From Comamonas sp. B21-038 (lineage in GTDB: Bacteria; Pseudomonadota; Gammaproteobacteria; Burkholderiales; Burkholderiaceae_C): DNA of 64,000 nt. The translations under genes and the position numbers were made by a program. Numbering within the stretch: position 1 is the first letter of the stretch; each line of letters begins with the position of its first letter. Location of the stretch: contig NZ_CP092462.1 in NCBI RefSeq assembly GCF_022387135.1, positions 3,782,001 to 3,846,000 of the forward strand. The letters run 5' to 3'. Shown here piece by piece: positions 61,866-64,000 of this stretch. The notes under the pieces were generated by a model. That model was given only the letters and a program-made list of their open reading frames with translations. It was not told the origin of the DNA and did not search any database.

Positions 61866-62459
61866 TCATTCGCCAACCGGCGGCGCCAACTGCGCCCGCA
61901 AAGTAGCCAAGATCTCCTCAGACAACGCCGGGTTGCCCGCCGCCGTAGCGCGGGCCAGCACCAGGGCACCCACCATGCTGCTGAGCGTCACGATGGTCTG
62001 GGCGCGCTTGGCAGGCCCATCGCCCGGCACGACTTCCATAAAGCGCTGGATATTGCGCTCCACCCCTTGCGCAAATGCTTCGGACATCTCCGGCCCCGCG
62101 CGGGCCGCATCGGTGGCCAAGGCGGCGGCGGGGCAGCCTTCGCCCGGATGGTCGCGGTGGTTGGCCGACAGGTAGCCATGCACCAAGGCGCGCAGCCGGG
62201 CGGCGGGCGCATCGTCAGCAGCTGCAGCATCCAGGCCTTCGAGCGGCGTGATGGTCCAGTCAAAGGCGCGCAGGCAGGCCTCTCTGGCGAGGGCATCCTT
62301 GGACGCAAAGTGGCGGTAGAGCCCGCCGTGCGTCAGGCCCGCATCGCGCGTGATCTCGGCCACACCCACGCCCTCCAGGCCTTTTTCCCGGTAGAGGCGC
62401 GCAGCGGCATCCACGATACCTTCGCGGTTTTCGGCGGCTTGTGCTTTGCTGACTTTCAT
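61866..62459 (-). CDS. TetR family transcriptional regulator
   Basis: The 197-residue protein has the TetR N-terminal helix-turn-helix (residues about 12-55, I-T-R-D-A-G-L-T-H-G-G-L-Y-R-H-F) and an all-helical ligand domain of the AcuR/NemR-like kind. It is divergent from the FabF-like gene, and two copies of a palindrome lie directly upstream of its start. Confidence 0.92.
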   Translation of the reverse strand: MKVSKAQAAENREGIVDAAARLYREKGLEGVGVAEITRDAGLTHGGLYRHFASKDALAREACLRAFDWTITPLEGLDAAAADDAPAARLRALVHGYLSANHRDHPGEGCPAAALATDAARAGPEMSEAFAQGVERNIQRFMEVVPGDGPAKRAQTIVTLSSMVGALVLARATAAGNPALSEEILATLRAQLAPPVGE

Positions 62460-62465
62460 GCGTTA

Positions 62466-62510
62466 GATGATACCCATCATCAAAACTCATTTATGATGAC
62501 GACCATCATC
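62466..62510. promoter_or_regulatory. Double TetR-type operator between tetR and the ketosynthase gene
   Basis: GATGATACCCATCATC (62466-62481) and GATGACGACCATCATC (62495-62510) agree at 13 of 16 bases and are both palindromic. They lie 29 bp apart, just before the tetR start codon. Autoregulation and control of the divergent gene are inferred. Confidence 0.7.
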
Positions 62511-62565
62511 AATAAGGCTGGGCACCCGTTTTAGCACGATAGCGTCCAACCGCGAAAGCTGCCAT

Positions 62566-63837
62566 ATGGATCGTCGCGTCGTCATCACCGGGCTGGGCCT
62601 GGTGTCACCGCTGGGTTGCCTTGTAGAGCTGGCCTGGCAGCGCTTGCTGGCGGGCCAATCGGGCGTGCGTGCGCTGGCTGCCGAAGTCGGTGAAGGCACT
62701 GGCGTCACAGTCGCCGGCCGCGTACCCAGTCTGCAAGAAGACCCACAGGCCGGCTGGGGCGCCGAGGCCATCATCGCCGCCAAAGAGCTGCGCCGCATGG
62801 ACCGCTTCATCACCTTTGCGCTGGGCGCCGCAGACCAGGCGCTGGCGCATGCGCAGTGGGGCCAAGCCAGCGCCGAACAGTTGGAGCGTGCAGCCACCGT
62901 CATCGGCTCCGGGGTCGGCGGCTTCAGCACCATCACCGACGCGGTACGCACCACCGATGGCAAAGGGCCGCAGCGCCTCTCGCCCTTCACCGTGCCGGCC
63001 TTTCTGGCCAACCTGGCCGCCGGGCAGGTTTCCATCCGCCACCAGCTCAAGGGCCCGCTGGGCGCGCCAGTCACCGCCTGCGCCGCCAGCATCCAGGCGA
63101 TTGGCGATGCAGCACGCTTGATCCGCAACCATGAGGCGGACATGGCACTGTGCGGCGGCAGCGAGGCCACGATTGACCGCGTGGCACTGGGCAGCTTTGC
63201 CGCCGCCAAGGCCGTCGCCACCGGCGGCGAACACCATCCCGGCCAGGTGTCCCGGCCTTTTGACATGGCGCGCGAAGGTTTTGTGATGGCCGAAGGCGCA
63301 GGCCTTCTGGTGCTGGAGGCTTTGGACACTGCGCTGGCACGCGGCGCCACACCACTGGCTGAAGTGGTGGGCTATGGCACCTCGGCCGATGCCTACCATG
63401 TCACCTCCGGCCCCGAGGACGGATCCGGTGCCGCCCGCTCCATGCGCGCCGCCTTGCGCCAGGCGCAGCTGCAGCCGGGCGATATCCAGCACCTCAATGC
63501 CCATGCCACTTCCACCCCGGTTGGCGACCGCGGCGAGCTGGCCGCCATCCGCCAGGTGTTTGGTGCCGGCGAGGGCCCCTCCATCACCGCCACCAAATCG
63601 GCCCTGGGCCATATGCTGGGCGCCGCCGGCGGGGTTGCTGCCATCTTTACCGTCTTGGCCTTGCGCGACCAGATGGCGCCGCCTGTGCTCAATCTGGACA
63701 ACCCGGACCCCTTGGCCGACGGTCTGGATCTGATTCGCGGCAGTGCGCGGGCGCATTCGATCGAGCATGCGATGCTCAATGGGTTTGGGTTTGGGGGGGT
63801 GAATGCTTCGTTGGTGTTGAAGCGGTATGGGGTTTGA
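62566..63837 (+). CDS. FabF-like beta-ketoacyl-ACP synthase
   Basis: The 423-residue enzyme has the ketosynthase residues C172 (T-A-C-A-A-S), H313 (N-A-H-A-T-S-T), K344 and H349 (K-S-A-L-G-H-M-L-G-A-A-G) in the FabF arrangement. It condenses malonyl-ACP with an acyl-ACP. It stands outside any fab cluster and is paired with a TetR regulator under a double operator, so it is probably an inducible accessory condensing enzyme rather than the housekeeping FabF. Confidence 0.88.
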   Translation: MDRRVVITGLGLVSPLGCLVELAWQRLLAGQSGVRALAAEVGEGTGVTVAGRVPSLQEDPQAGWGAEAIIAAKELRRMDRFITFALGAADQALAHAQWGQASAEQLERAATVIGSGVGGFSTITDAVRTTDGKGPQRLSPFTVPAFLANLAAGQVSIRHQLKGPLGAPVTACAASIQAIGDAARLIRNHEADMALCGGSEATIDRVALGSFAAAKAVATGGEHHPGQVSRPFDMAREGFVMAEGAGLLVLEALDTALARGATPLAEVVGYGTSADAYHVTSGPEDGSGAARSMRAALRQAQLQPGDIQHLNAHATSTPVGDRGELAAIRQVFGAGEGPSITATKSALGHMLGAAGGVAAIFTVLALRDQMAPPVLNLDNPDPLADGLDLIRGSARAHSIEHAMLNGFGFGGVNASLVLKRYGV

Positions 63838-64000
63838 GGTGATGTGAGACAGGTGCCACCTGATACCTGAGAGATTCAGTCTCAAGAACCATTGCAAGCA
63901 TCTGCGCAAATTTGCTCACTCTAGAGCGCGCTGCCAGGCATATTGGATGCCCCTCAGCCCTCAGGGTGGCGTCAGTCCTGGACGCACCGCATCCCGAAGA

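Noticed and set aside
62605..63909. 434-codon open frame antisense to the FabF-like gene
   Set aside because: The plus-strand frame holds all ketosynthase catalytic residues; the antisense frame shows none of any family.

Overview
The window is about 64 kb of GC-rich chromosomal DNA from a betaproteobacterium, most likely a member of the Comamonadaceae (Comamonas, Delftia or Acidovorax type). This rests on overall protein character, a TctC/Bug receptor gene, several LysR-type regulators, a folM-folB-ttcA order, a phoH-ybeY pair, and interspersed palindromic repeats of the kind seen in that family. No phage, plasmid, CRISPR, tRNA or rRNA signature was seen.

Layout. 0-3 kb: yeaH (cut by the left edge) and prkA, a stress kinase module. 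3-8 kb: a Tat-exported PhoX phosphatase behind a tandem PHO-box candidate, trxC, an EEP-family hydrolase, a GNAT enzyme and a P-loop kinase. 8-13 kb: a four-gene UgpB/A/E/C-type ABC importer, also behind a possible PHO box. 13-18 kb: a YtcJ-type amidohydrolase with a DUF2905 gene, an array of nearly four 221-bp palindromic repeats, and a BetT-like BCCT transporter. 18-22.5 kb: a TauD/TfdA dioxygenase with an SsuABC/TauABC-type importer. 22.7-28.9 kb: a MidA-type methyltransferase, a pteridine reductase-like SDR, folB, ttcA, a DUF4136 lipoprotein, a histidine phosphatase and a LysR regulator. 29-36.4 kb: ruvB and ruvA, separated by three paralogous secreted trypsin-fold proteases. 36.5-39 kb: phoH, ybeY and a TauE/SafE transporter. 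39-42.6 kb: LysR, acyl-CoA dehydrogenase, cupin and TctC receptor. 43-55.3 kb: a reductase of the DHFR/RibD fold, then a large cluster with N-acyl-D-amino-acid deacylase, RpiR regulator, D-serine dehydratase-like enzyme, a full peptide ABC importer and a divergent ridA, followed by dgoK-dgoA. 55-64 kb: an M20 dipeptidase, an EamA exporter with a MocR regulator, GNAT, LysR, a small orphan protein, a TetR regulator with a double operator, and a FabF-like ketosynthase.

How the genes may work together. The 43-53.6 kb cluster reads as one scavenging system for D-amino-acid-containing peptides or acyl-D-amino acids. The importer brings in the peptide, the deacylase frees the D-amino acid, the DSD1-type enzyme deaminates it, and RidA clears the reactive enamine/imine. 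A palindrome resembling the HexR (RpiR-family) site overlaps the ridA promoter. phoX and the ugp-like operon both carry PHO-box-like direct repeats placed 10 bp before a -10 element, so they may form a local Pho regulon. Structural elements of most interest are the 221-bp array, a two-member MITE family with matching terminal inverted repeats (2930-3006 and 42632-42792), and the protease block inside ruvAB. Starts were chosen by ribosome binding sites, overlaps and family length. No database search was possible, so family assignments come from recognisable motifs and general sequence character.
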